The notes under the pieces were generated by a model. The model was not told the origin of the DNA. It did not search any database and saw nothing but the letters and a program-made list of their open reading frames with translations. A stretch of 64,000 nucleotides of DNA from Candidatus Defluviibacillus avedoerensis (lineage in GTDB: Bacteria; Pseudomonadota; Gammaproteobacteria; Burkholderiales; Burkholderiaceae_C). The stretch lies in contig JADJBS010000010.1 in NCBI GenBank assembly GCA_016703665.1, positions 1 to 64,000 on the forward strand, read 5' to 3'. The position numbers and the translations under genes were made by a program. Shown piece by piece: positions 37,309 to 46,600 of the stretch; within the stretch, counting starts at the first letter, position 1, and the number at the start of each line of letters is the position of its first letter.

Positions 37309-38234
37309 CGCATCACTCCCGCGACGAGAACCTGGGTCTGTGGCTGGGCGTACTGGGTGTCACCTTTTTTGCAATGACCGTGCCCATGACCCGGTTGGCC
37401 ACGGGCTCAGCCGAGGCACCTCAACTCTCCCCCTGGTTTGTAACCTTTGGGCGCGCGGTGTTGGCGGGCTGTCTGTCACTCATTTTTCTGGCCCTGACGC
37501 GCTCCCCCAAGCCACAGACCCAGCACCTCAAGGCCTTAGGCGTGGCTGCGCTGGGCAATGCCATTGGTTACCCCTTGTTTCTAGGGCTGGCGCTGCGCCA
37601 TGTCACCGCCAGCCATGCGGCAGTGATCACGGCCACCCTGCCATTGGTCACAGCAGCCGTGGCGGCCTGGGTGATGCATCAGCGCGCCGGGCGGGGGTTC
37701 TGGGCTTGCGCCGTGCTGGGGTCGATGCTGGTGCTTGTGTTCTCGGTTTTACGGGCGCATCAACTTGGCCACGGCTGGGTGCCCCAGTGGGCAGATGCAT
37801 TGTTGCTGGTGGCCGTGGTAGCAGCATCGCTGGGTTACATCTATGGTGCCCAGATCACCCCGGCGTTGGGCGCAGAGCGTGTGATTTGCTGGGTGTGCGT
37901 TTTGGCCATGCCGGTCAGCCTGCCCGGCATGCTGTTGAACTGGCCTGCCGAACCTGTGACCATCAGTGCCTGGGGGGGCTTTGCCTATGTGGGCGTGTTC
38001 TCGATGTGGGTAGGTTTTTTTGCCTGGTACCGAGGCCTGGCCTTGGGCGGGGCGCTGCGCGTCAGCCAGATGCAATTGCTGCAACCTTTTTTGTCAATTC
38101 TATTTGCCATACCGATTCTGGGTGAGACGCTGGACCCGATCAGTCTGCTGTTCGCCGCTGGAGTGATCTGCACCGTGTTCTTGAGCAAGCGTTTTGCCAT
38201 CACCACCGCGCCTGTACGGACTGCCAAGCCATGA
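37305..38234 (+). CDS. EamA/RhaT-type DMT permease
   Basis: 309 residues with ten predicted membrane helices and two EamA halves. The first half starts LGLWLGVLGVTFFAMTVPMT and includes NAIGYPLFLGLALRHVTASH, AAVITATLPLVTAAVAAWVM; the second half includes VSLGYIYGAQ-like AASLGYIYGAQITPALGAER and QMQLLQPFLSILFAIPILGE. Starts within the LysE stop (ATGA) and ends in the cupin start (ATGA at 38231-38234). Two different exporters in a row suggest that a toxic or excess amino compound is moved out, or that two related compounds are handled. Confidence 0.9.
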   Translation: MTHHSRDENLGLWLGVLGVTFFAMTVPMTRLATGSAEAPQLSPWFVTFGRAVLAGCLSLIFLALTRSPKPQTQHLKALGVAALGNAIGYPLFLGLALRHVTASHAAVITATLPLVTAAVAAWVMHQRAGRGFWACAVLGSMLVLVFSVLRAHQLGHGWVPQWADALLLVAVVAASLGYIYGAQITPALGAERVICWVCVLAMPVSLPGMLLNWPAEPVTISAWGGFAYVGVFSMWVGFFAWYRGLALGGALRVSQMQLLQPFLSILFAIPILGETLDPISLLFAAGVICTVFLSKRFAITTAPVRTAKP

Positions 38235-38605
38235 AACAAGCCCGTATCCAAACCCTGTTGAGCGCCCTACCGGGCGCACCGCGCCCAGACTATCCGGAAG
38301 GTCTGCCCTTTGCGCAGGCCTTTGCCCATGGCAGCATGTCTTTGGAGCTTTACGCCCCGGGTAGTAACGCCGATGGACGCGACCGGCAGACGCCACACAG
38401 CCAGGACGAGCTGTATCTGGTAGTGCGTGGCACGAGTCGCTTTATGCTTGAGGGTTCAGCGACTGAAGTTCGAGCGGGCGATGCACTGTTTGTGCCCGCA
38501 CATGCCGAGCATCGATTCGAAGATTTTTCATCCGACTTTGCCACCTGGGTTGTGTTTTACGGCCCAAAGGGTGGCGAGCACCCCATTCAAGGAGATAACG
38601 CATGA
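38231..38605 (+). CDS. cupin-domain protein
   Basis: 124 residues. A single cupin barrel with TPHSQDELYLVVRGTSRFML (H-x(4)-E metal motif, with QDE in place of the usual spacing) and AGDALFVPAHAEHRFEDFSS (second His motif), ending FYGPKGGEHPIQ. Coupled by ATGA on both sides. Small cupins of this sort may bind a ligand or act as isomerases or dioxygenases; no function can be assigned. Its position directly before an aminotransferase suggests action on the same substrate. Confidence 0.88.
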   Translation: MKQARIQTLLSALPGAPRPDYPEGLPFAQAFAHGSMSLELYAPGSNADGRDRQTPHSQDELYLVVRGTSRFMLEGSATEVRAGDALFVPAHAEHRFEDFSSDFATWVVFYGPKGGEHPIQGDNA

Positions 38606-39768
38606 ACTGGACCCAAGCACGCCGCGCCGCGAAGATGAACCCATCGGTCATCCGCGAGATTCTCAAGGTCACCGAAAAGCCCGGCATCATCAGCTTTGCA
38701 GGCGGCCTGCCTTCTGCGCGCACTTTCCCCAAGACCGAGTTCGCCGCCGCCTGTGCGGCCGTTCTGGCCAACGACGCTGATGCCGCCCTGCAATACGGCG
38801 CCAGCGAAGGCTATGGCCCGCTTCGCCAAGCCGTGGCAGACATGCTGCCCTGGGATGTGAACCCAGACCAGGTACTGATCACCACAGGTTCCCAACAAGG
38901 CCTGGACCTGATTGCCAAAATATTGATCGACGAAGGCAGCAAAGTGCTGGTCGAAACGCCCACCTATCTGGGCGCATTGCAGGCGTTCACACCGATGGAG
39001 CCCGAGGTGCACAGCATCTGCAGCGACGACGAGGGCATTGACGTGGCCGACTTGGCCGCCAAAGCCAAAGACGCACGTTTTTTGTATGTGCTGCCCAACT
39101 TCCAGAACCCCACTGGCCGCACCATGACCGAAGCCCGCCGTGCTGCTCTGTCGGCCAAGGCCAAGGAGCTGGGCTTGCCGATTGTCGAAGACAACCCCTA
39201 TGGCGACCTGTGGTTTGACACGCCCCCTCCCCTGCCATTGACTGCACGCAACCCTGACGGCTGTGTGTACCTGGGCTCATTCAGCAAAATCCTGGCGCCC
39301 GGCCTGCGTCTGGGCTTTCTGGTGGCCCCCAAAGCGCTGTACCCCAAGCTGCTGCAAGCCAAGCAGGCAGCCGACCTGCACACCCCCAGCTTTAACCAGC
39401 GCATGGTGTCGCATGTGATGCAAGGCGACTTTCTGAAGCGCCATGTGCCCACCATCCGCGCCCAGTACAAAGAGCAACGTGATGCCATGCTGGCCGCACT
39501 CAAGCGGGAGATGGCGGAGCTGGACTTCACCTGGAACATGCCACTCGGTGGCATGTTCTTGTGGGCTCGCCTGCCCGAAGGCATCAATGCCGTGGACTTT
39601 CTGGAAAAGGCCGTGGACAAGGGCGTGGCCTATGTTCCCGGAATCCCCTTCTTCGCCGAAGGGGGTGACCCACGCAGTCTGCGTCTGTCCTTCGTGACGC
39701 CGACAGTCGAAGAAATCAACCGGGGCGTGGCTGCACTGGCGCAGGCCATCCGTGAACACCTGAGGTAA
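38602..39768 (+). CDS. PLP-dependent aminotransferase, class I (LysN / 2-aminoadipate aminotransferase-like)
   Basis: 388 residues, intact. NPSVIREILKVTEKPGIISF, FAGGLPSARTFPKTEFAAAC, GASEGYGPLRQAVADML, ITTGSQQGLDLIAKILIDEG and VETPTYLGALQAF define the LysN/KAT group. NFQNPTGRTMTEARRAALSA holds the Asn, VEDNPYGDL the Asp/Tyr region, and LGSFSKILAPGLRLGFLVAP the PLP Lys. It lacks the HTH domain of the MocR neighbour, to which its catalytic domain is related. Likely removes the alpha-amino group of the operon substrate. Starts inside the cupin stop (ATGA). Confidence 0.92.
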   Translation: MNWTQARRAAKMNPSVIREILKVTEKPGIISFAGGLPSARTFPKTEFAAACAAVLANDADAALQYGASEGYGPLRQAVADMLPWDVNPDQVLITTGSQQGLDLIAKILIDEGSKVLVETPTYLGALQAFTPMEPEVHSICSDDEGIDVADLAAKAKDARFLYVLPNFQNPTGRTMTEARRAALSAKAKELGLPIVEDNPYGDLWFDTPPPLPLTARNPDGCVYLGSFSKILAPGLRLGFLVAPKALYPKLLQAKQAADLHTPSFNQRMVSHVMQGDFLKRHVPTIRAQYKEQRDAMLAALKREMAELDFTWNMPLGGMFLWARLPEGINAVDFLEKAVDKGVAYVPGIPFFAEGGDPRSLRLSFVTPTVEEINRGVAALAQAIREHLR

Positions 39769-39773
39769 CCGGC

Positions 39774-40649
39774 ATGGCAGTTCGTCCGTTCAAACAGGTG
39801 GATGTATTCACCGCCACTGCCTACAAGGGCAATCCGCTGGCCGTGGTGCTGGACGGCGCCGGTCTGAGTGCCGATGACATGCAGCAGTTCACCAACTGGA
39901 CGAATCTGTCGGAATGCACTTTTGTCCTGCCACCCACCCATGCAGATGCGGACTACCGCGTGCACATATTCTGCCCAGGCCGCGAACTGCCCTTTGCCGG
40001 GCACCCTACATTGGGCACCTGCCACGCTTGGCTACAAGCCGAGGGCAAGCCCAAGCATGCCCAGTTCATCGTGCAGGAATGCGGTGTGGGCTTGGTACGC
40101 ATCCGGCGCGATGGGGACCGCTTGGCCTTTGCTGCGCCTGCCTTGGTTCGCAGCGGTCCGCTCGATGAGCCTGAAGTCGCCTTGATCGCCCAAGGTTTAG
40201 GCGTTGATCGCAACGACATCATCGCCCACAGTTGGTGCGACAACGGCCCCGGCTGGCGCGGTGTGATGCTCAAGTCAGCCGGGCAGGTGCTGGCGCTCAA
40301 GCCAAATGGCGCCATTCTGGCGGGCTTGTTCATCGGCGTCACGGGGCCTCAGATGGGTTTCGGCAAAGTGGGGGTGATTGCCCCGCGGGATGCAGGGGCA
40401 GACACAGCGTTTGAAGTACGCGCCTTCTTCCCAGGCAACAACGGTTTGGCAGAAGACCCCGTCACAGGCAGCTTAAATGCGGCACTGGCGCAGTGGTTGA
40501 TTGGTGCGGGCTTGGCACCCAAACACTATGTTGCGGCGCAAGGTGCTGCCTTGGGCCGCGCGGGCCGGGTCCATGTGCAGCAAGACGGGGCAGACATCTG
40601 GATCGGTGGCGCCTCGGTCACCTGTATTGACGGTCTGGTCACCTTGTGA
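39774..40649 (+). CDS. PhzF-family isomerase/epimerase-like protein
   Basis: 291 residues. The DAP-epimerase-like fold starts FKQVDVFTATAYKGNPLAVV (the family's D.F....F.GNP.AV). NWTNLSECTFVLPP contains the active-site Glu of PhzF proteins. FCPGRELPFAGHPTLGTCHA and the C-terminal FFPGNNGLAEDPVTGSLNAA are also diagnostic. Follows the aminotransferase by 5 bases. Members act as isomerases on small acids, and most are uncharacterised; the substrate here is unknown. Confidence 0.92.
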   Translation: MAVRPFKQVDVFTATAYKGNPLAVVLDGAGLSADDMQQFTNWTNLSECTFVLPPTHADADYRVHIFCPGRELPFAGHPTLGTCHAWLQAEGKPKHAQFIVQECGVGLVRIRRDGDRLAFAAPALVRSGPLDEPEVALIAQGLGVDRNDIIAHSWCDNGPGWRGVMLKSAGQVLALKPNGAILAGLFIGVTGPQMGFGKVGVIAPRDAGADTAFEVRAFFPGNNGLAEDPVTGSLNAALAQWLIGAGLAPKHYVAAQGAALGRAGRVHVQQDGADIWIGGASVTCIDGLVTL

Positions 40650-41893
40650 GCAATCTGAGCGGAGCAGCCTTAGCGCCAGCGAGAAGCTTGTCGCGCATCC
40701 TGGCCACGGTGCTCTTGCCGTTTGCCTTGGCGCACTTCATCTCGTACCTGTACCGGAGTGTTAACGCAGAGGTCTACCCTGACCTGGTACAGGACCTTGG
40801 CCTGACTGCCAATACCTTGGGATTGCTGACGGGCGTGTATTTCATTGCCTTCGCCGCAGCGCAGTTGCCCATTGGCGTGGCCTTGGATCGCTTTGGCCCG
40901 CGCAAAGTGCAATTACCTATGTTGCTGATCGCAACAGTGGGGGGGCTGGTGTTTGCGTTTGCGCAGTCATTGACCGGGCTGCTGATAGGGCGCGCACTGA
41001 TCGGCCTGGGCGTGGCGGCATCGCTGATGTCGGCCATCAAGGCAGCGTCGCTTTGGCTGCCACCTTCTCGCCTGCCCTTGGTAACCTCTATCTTGTTGGC
41101 GTTTGGTGGGCTGGGTGCTGTCGTCTCGACGGCACCGATGCAGCTCGCGCTTCAATACATCAGCTGGCGTGAGGCCTTTGGCGTGCTGTCATTGGCCACC
41201 CTGGCCATCGTGACCTTGATTTTCACCAGCGTGCCTGAACATGCCCACAAAAGCGAAGTGCGAGTGGACGAAGCCCTGCGTTCGGTCGGACAGTTGTTTC
41301 GCACAGGATCGTTCTGGCGACTGGTGCTGTACACCTTGTTCTCTAACGCGGCCTACATGTCGATCCAAGGTCTATGGATCGGGCCATGGCTACGCGATGT
41401 CGGGCATTTGTCGCGCGGTGACATGGCCGATGTGCTGCTGCTGGGCACGATTGCCATGGTAGTGGGGTCGCTGTTTTTTGGCTGGTTCACCGACCGCATG
41501 CGTCAGCATAGCGTTCGTCCAATCAGCATTTGCGGCAGCGGCATGCTGGTCTTTTTGATCTTTCAGGCCCTGATGGTTCAAGGCCATGTCGCCCCTCCCT
41601 GGCTGGTGGCGGCAGGTTTCAGCTTTTTTGGAACAGCCTCTGCCATGAACTACGCCATCGTGGCGCAAAGCATGCCACCACACTTGACAGGCCGTGTCAG
41701 CACCAGCTTTAACCTGCTGATCTTCGTGGTCGCATTTGCGATGCAGTGGGGCATGGGGGCACTCATCAACACCTGGCCAGCGGTGGATGGTCAATACCCT
41801 GAAGTGGCCTACCGCGTCACCTTGGCCTGTTGCCTGGGTTTGCAGATACCGGGTTTGTTGATCTGGTTGTCTTTCAAACCATGGAAGAAATGA
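40646..41893 (+). CDS. MFS transporter
   Basis: 415 residues from a GTG start (GTGA overlap with the PhzF stop). Twelve membrane segments are visible. LPFALAHFISYLYRSVNAEV and LLTGVYFIAFAAAQLPIGVA, then LDRFGPRKVQLPMLLIATVG holding the MFS loop 2-3 motif, GRALIGLGVAASLMSAIKAA, WREAFGVLSLATLAIVTLIF, and FFGWFTDRMRQHSVRPISIC for the repeat motif of the second half. The third transporter of this operon; possibly an importer balanced by the two exporters. Stop overlaps the next start (ATGA at 41890-41893). Confidence 0.92.
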   Translation: MSNLSGAALAPARSLSRILATVLLPFALAHFISYLYRSVNAEVYPDLVQDLGLTANTLGLLTGVYFIAFAAAQLPIGVALDRFGPRKVQLPMLLIATVGGLVFAFAQSLTGLLIGRALIGLGVAASLMSAIKAASLWLPPSRLPLVTSILLAFGGLGAVVSTAPMQLALQYISWREAFGVLSLATLAIVTLIFTSVPEHAHKSEVRVDEALRSVGQLFRTGSFWRLVLYTLFSNAAYMSIQGLWIGPWLRDVGHLSRGDMADVLLLGTIAMVVGSLFFGWFTDRMRQHSVRPISICGSGMLVFLIFQALMVQGHVAPPWLVAAGFSFFGTASAMNYAIVAQSMPPHLTGRVSTSFNLLIFVVAFAMQWGMGALINTWPAVDGQYPEVAYRVTLACCLGLQIPGLLIWLSFKPWKK

Positions 41894-42588
41894 CCCCCAC
41901 GCCCGGCGCTGCGGTGAACCCAGTTGATCATCTGGTGGTGATGGCCCTTAGCTTGGACGAGGGTGTGGCTTGGTGCGAGGCAAGCTTGGGCATCACTCCG
42001 GGAGACGGGGGTGAACATGCATTCATGGGTACCCACAACCGACTCTTCAAAATCGCCAGCCCCGAATTTCGGCGAACCTACTTTGAAATCATTGCTATCA
42101 ACCCAGTAGCAAACAATTCAGATAGAACATGCCGTAACCGTTGGTTTGACATGGATTCAGAGGTTTTGCAGACCGTTGTTGAGCGCACCGGGCCACAGCT
42201 GATTCACTGGGTTGCCAGCGTTCCCCGTTTGACGAACGCTTTGGCGAGCTTGCGTGCGCTCGGGATTGACCGGGGCGAGTCAGTGCGGGCCTCACGCCCG
42301 ACCCCGAACGGTCTGCTTAGCTGGCAAATCAGCCTTCGGGAAGATGGCCAACGCTTGTTTGATGGGTGCTTGCCGACCTTGATTGAGTGGGGCAAGGTAC
42401 ACCCATGCGACACCATGACAGACAGCGGTGTCACACTGAAGAGCATTCAGCTGGCCCACCCTCAGGCCTCAAGCTTAGAGACTGCCCTGCGCGCAACGGG
42501 CCTGGCGATGCCGGTCCAGACAGGCACCGCCTGCCTTGCTGTTGAACTTGAAACCCCTAAAGGCCTGATCAGGCTGTCCACACCATGA
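41890..42588 (+). CDS. VOC-fold protein, glyoxalase-like domain (PF13468-like)
   Basis: 232 residues. The N-terminal VOC repeat reads NPVDHLVVMALSLDEGVAWC, LGITPGDGGEHAFMGTHNRL with a metal-type His, FRRTYFEIIAIN with Glu, then QLIHWVASVPRLTNAL in the second repeat and LLSWQISLREDGQRLFDGCL, PTLIEWGKVHPCD. The SLGI.P..GG.H..MGTHN pattern is typical of this glyoxalase-like group. ATGA overlaps at both ends. A short palindromic stretch at 42092-42122 is inserted in frame (see findings). Reaction unknown; possibly an isomerase or dioxygenase of the operon pathway. Confidence 0.85.
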   Translation: MTPTPGAAVNPVDHLVVMALSLDEGVAWCEASLGITPGDGGEHAFMGTHNRLFKIASPEFRRTYFEIIAINPVANNSDRTCRNRWFDMDSEVLQTVVERTGPQLIHWVASVPRLTNALASLRALGIDRGESVRASRPTPNGLLSWQISLREDGQRLFDGCLPTLIEWGKVHPCDTMTDSGVTLKSIQLAHPQASSLETALRATGLAMPVQTGTACLAVELETPKGLIRLSTP

Positions 42589-43547
42589 CTCCACTGCCCA
42601 CACTTGCCCAAATCGAAGCCGCCGCCCAAGTGGTGTACCGGGAATTTCAAGCCACACCACAGTACCGGTGGGGCCTGCTCAGCGAACGCGTTGGCATAGA
42701 TTGCTGGTTGAAACACGAGAACCATACCCCCGTGGGTGCGTTCAAGATCCGTGGGGGGCTGACCTATTTTGAGCAGCTTAGACAGCGGGGCGAGTTGCCC
42801 ACGTCGGTGATCTGCGCGACCCGTGGCAACCACGGTCAGAGCATTGCCTGGGCCGCCCGTGCGCACCGTGTGCCTTGCACCATCGTCGTACCGCACGGCA
42901 ACTCGGTTGAAAAAAACGCCGCCATGCGTGCGCTCGGTGCGACACTCATCGAGCACGGCACCGACTTCCAGGAAAGCCGCGAATACGCCATGCAGATCGC
43001 TACTGAACGCAATGCCCATATGGTGCCCAGTTTTCACTTCGACTTGCTGCGCGGTGTCTCCACCTACTGGTGGGAATTTTTCAAAGCTGTGCCGCAACTG
43101 GATGTGGTGTATGTACCCATCGGTCAGGGCTCTGGCGCCTGCTCGGCCATCGCAGCCAAACTGGCACTGAAACACGGGGCGCGGATTGTCGGTGTGGTCA
43201 GTGCCCACGCCACCACGTATGCCGATTCCCTGGAGGCAGGACGGGTCCTGGAGTCACCGGTCAGCACCGTGCTGGCAGATGGCATGGCTTGCCGCGTGGC
43301 CGATGCGTCAGCGCTGGACGTCTTGCTCCCGCATATTGACCACATCGTCAAGGTGACCGATGACGAAATCGCCCACGCCATGCGAGCCATCTACACAGAT
43401 ACCCACAACGTGGCAGAGGGTGCGGGGGCTGCGGCACTGGCAGCTGCATTGAAGGAGAAGGACGACCTTCGGGACAAATGCATCGGTTTGACACTCAGCG
43501 GCGGCAACGTAGATGCAGACATGTTCGGCAAAGTCTTGCTGAGCTGA
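42585..43547 (+). CDS. threonine dehydratase-like PLP enzyme (fold type II)
   Basis: 320 residues, catalytic domain only, without the C-terminal ACT regulatory domain of biosynthetic IlvA. NHTPVGAFKIRGGLTYFEQL contains the PLP Lys, VICATRGNHGQSIAWAARAH the substrate loop, VPIGQGSGACSAIAAKL the phosphate-binding Gly-rich loop, and LTLSGGNVDADMFGKVLL the end motif with the pyridine-N contact. HENHTP rather than KhE.xQ at the N-terminal motif suggests a substrate other than plain threonine, as in EutB-like dehydratases. Last gene of the operon; a small hairpin (CGCAAG/CTTGCG, 43569-43585) lies after it. Confidence 0.9.
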   Translation: MTPLPTLAQIEAAAQVVYREFQATPQYRWGLLSERVGIDCWLKHENHTPVGAFKIRGGLTYFEQLRQRGELPTSVICATRGNHGQSIAWAARAHRVPCTIVVPHGNSVEKNAAMRALGATLIEHGTDFQESREYAMQIATERNAHMVPSFHFDLLRGVSTYWWEFFKAVPQLDVVYVPIGQGSGACSAIAAKLALKHGARIVGVVSAHATTYADSLEAGRVLESPVSTVLADGMACRVADASALDVLLPHIDHIVKVTDDEIAHAMRAIYTDTHNVAEGAGAAALAAALKEKDDLRDKCIGLTLSGGNVDADMFGKVLLS

Positions 43548-43675
43548 CGCAGCCACTCTGGCGCACCGCAAGGAGCCCTTGCGCCCAACGCAGGCTTTCG
43601 AGCCGTGCTAACTTCGGGCCTGAACACCCTAAGCGGTGTGTCTTGTTGCCGAACGATTTGCACGGAGCCTGCCGA

Positions 43676-46600
43676 GTGCCTCACCCAACGGAGTTTCACC
43701 AAAAGCTGAAAGCAGAACAGCTGCGACTGCACAAGGCGGCAGTTCCGCAGTCGGTCCTGGTTGGAACGCTGGCGGGGTTTGCCTTGCTGGCAGTTCTCTG
43801 GGACCACACGACGAACCGCGCGATACTGGCATGGGTGGGCTGGCTTCCCGTCGGGTTGGTGGCCCGACTGGGCGTTGCGTGGGCGCATGGTCGCAACCAG
43901 CCGGACGGTTGGCCCCCGGATCGATGGCTCTGGGCCTATCGCGGCAGTCTGGCCATTCATGGCCTCATTTGGGCACTGTTGAGTGTGATCCTCTGGCCCT
44001 ATGTCGATCCAACGCTCTATACCGTACTGGGGCTGGCCTTGTTTGCTGTCGCCATTGTCTCGTTGATGGTGATCTCCTATGACTCCCTGGCTGCCCTGCT
44101 ATTTGCCGCACCAGCGCTATCGCCTCTTCTGGGTGTGCTTTTGTTTGGGAGCACAGAGAACTCTACCGAACTTCGCATTGCAGTGGGTTGTCTGCTGGCC
44201 ATGGCTTTGTTCCAGGTCTGGCGCGCCTATCGATCGTTTTGTGCTGGCACGCGGCAAACGCTGCTCGAAGCGGACCGCAAGCGTACTCTGCATGAAAGCA
44301 CGGTAAAAATCGCTGATGCCCAGCGCGCACTGATGGCCAAGAGTTCCGTGCTCTCTGCCTTGATGGATGCGTCGCAGCAAGGCTTCTGGTTTCTGGATGC
44401 GCAGGGCATGACGGTCGACATCAATCCAGCGATGTGCAAACAGCTGGGTTGCACCGCCGAGTATGTGATGTGTCGCCATATTGATGATTTTTTTGAGGAT
44501 AAAGACCTTCACCTTATTCAGCGGGAACTGGCAGCACGGCGCCAAGGCCTCTCAGGCCGCTTTGAAATTGGTTTGTGCAGGGCCGACGGTGAACGCGCCT
44601 ACTTTCTGGTGGATGCAACCGTGATGCGGTCCGCTGACGGGGTTGTGACCGGATCGGTGGGCGTCTGGACTGACATTACCGAACGTCGTCGAGATCACAT
44701 GTCGCTCAGGATTTACGAGCTGACGGTCAACTCGATCACCGACATGGTGAGCGTCATCGACGAAAGTTTGCGCTACCGCATGGTGAACCATGCCTGGCGT
44801 ACCCAAATGAACTGCGAGCGAGCCGAAGTGGTGGGCCAGGAGACCCGCGAGTTCTTCAAGGACGGCACCACCGCCGACCGTAAACTGGCCCTGCACGCGT
44901 GCATTGATACCCAGACCCCGCAGAAGGTGACGGGCACCATTGAGATAGCTGCATTCGCTGACAAGGTCATGGAAACCGCTTACTACCCGTATACGGACAC
45001 GGTGGATGGCGCACGCTGTGCCGTACTGATCACCCGGGACATCACGGCGCGTATCCGCAATGAAGAGAAACTCGAGTCATTGAGCGTCGAACTGACCCGC
45101 AAATCCGACGCACTGGACGTTGCACTGGAAAACATTGCACAAGGCTTTATCTCCTACGAGCCCGATTGCCGGATCAGCGTCTACAACCAGCGTGCGCTGG
45201 CCATGCTGGATCTGCCTGCGTCGTTGATGACGCCTGATGCCAGTTACCAGAAAATTCAGCAGTTTCAATTGGAGCGCGGGGACCTGGCAAAGCTGCAGGA
45301 AATCCACGACAGTTCAGGGCTGAGGCGTTTCTATGCGGAGGGAGCGGACAATTCCCCTCAGTCCTACGTACGGCAGACCCGCACGGGGGAGATGGTGGAA
45401 ATCAAAACCCAGACACTGCCCAACGGTGGATGGGTTCGCACCTATACCGATGTCACCCGTTATCTGAATGCGCTAGCGGCATTGCAGGTCAGCGAGGCAG
45501 AACAGGGCGCGCTGCTGGATTCGTTCCCGGGCTATATCAGCGCCTTTGATCAGGCTTTTGTCTACACCTATGTCAACAAGGCTTTTGCCGACTACCTCGG
45601 CAAGAAGCCTGAGGAGCTCGTGGGCAAGCATGTCGCCGACATTGTCGGAAACAGCACTTTTCTGACGACCACACAGGAAATCACCCTGGCGCGCAGCAGC
45701 GGCGCTTCGCGGCGCGAAATCAGGATCACAAAAACCCCGGATGGCAGGGTACTGGACCTGGATTGCACGCATGTCTGTGGCCCCTACAAGACAGATGGAA
45801 CACAAACCTACTTTTCGTTTGCCATCGACATCACCGCCCGCAAGGCTTACGAAGAAGAGCTACGGATTGCTGCCACCGCATTTGAAGCCCAAGAGGGCCT
45901 GGTGGTGACAGATGCCACCGGCGCCATCTTGCGCATCAACAAGGCCTACACCGAAATCACAGGTTACACACCTAAAGATGTTCTGGGGAAAAATCCGCGC
46001 GTGCTGCAAAGTGGTCGGCAAGGGCGGGATTTTTACCGGTCCATGTGGGACAGCATTACCACCGCTGGGGGATGGTACGGCGAACTGTGGGGCCGCAGAA
46101 AGAATGGTGAACATTTTCCCGAGTGGCTGTCCATCACAGCGGTCAAAAATGCTGAGGGTGAAGTGACGCACTACGTCGGCACCTTGCGCGACATCACTGA
46201 GCGCAAAAACGCTGAAGCCAAGATCACCGAACTCGCATTTTTTGACCAGCTAACTGGCCTGCCAAATCGCACGCTGCTGGTAGATCGGCTCAAGCAGGGC
46301 GTTGCTTCCAATTTGCGGCACTCGCAGCAAGGATCCGTCCTGATGATTGACCTGGACAACTTCAAGATACTCAACGACAGTTTGGGACACGACGTTGGCG
46401 ACCTTCTGCTCAAACAGGTCAGTTCACGGCTGCTGGACTGCGTTCGGGATGGCGATACGGTTGCTCGCCTTGGGGGAGATGAGTTTGTCGTTATTCTGGT
46501 GGGGCTGGACAGTGACATGGCCAGCGCAGCAAGCGCCATTGAGAGCGTGGCACACAAAATCGGTGAAGCGATCAGTGCACCTTACCTTCTGAACAACATG

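Noticed and set aside
43478..43675. Upstream extension of the GGDEF-EAL frame
   Set aside because: It overlaps the end of the threonine-dehydratase-like gene and has no domain similarity; the GTG at 43676 with a GGAG before it is preferred.
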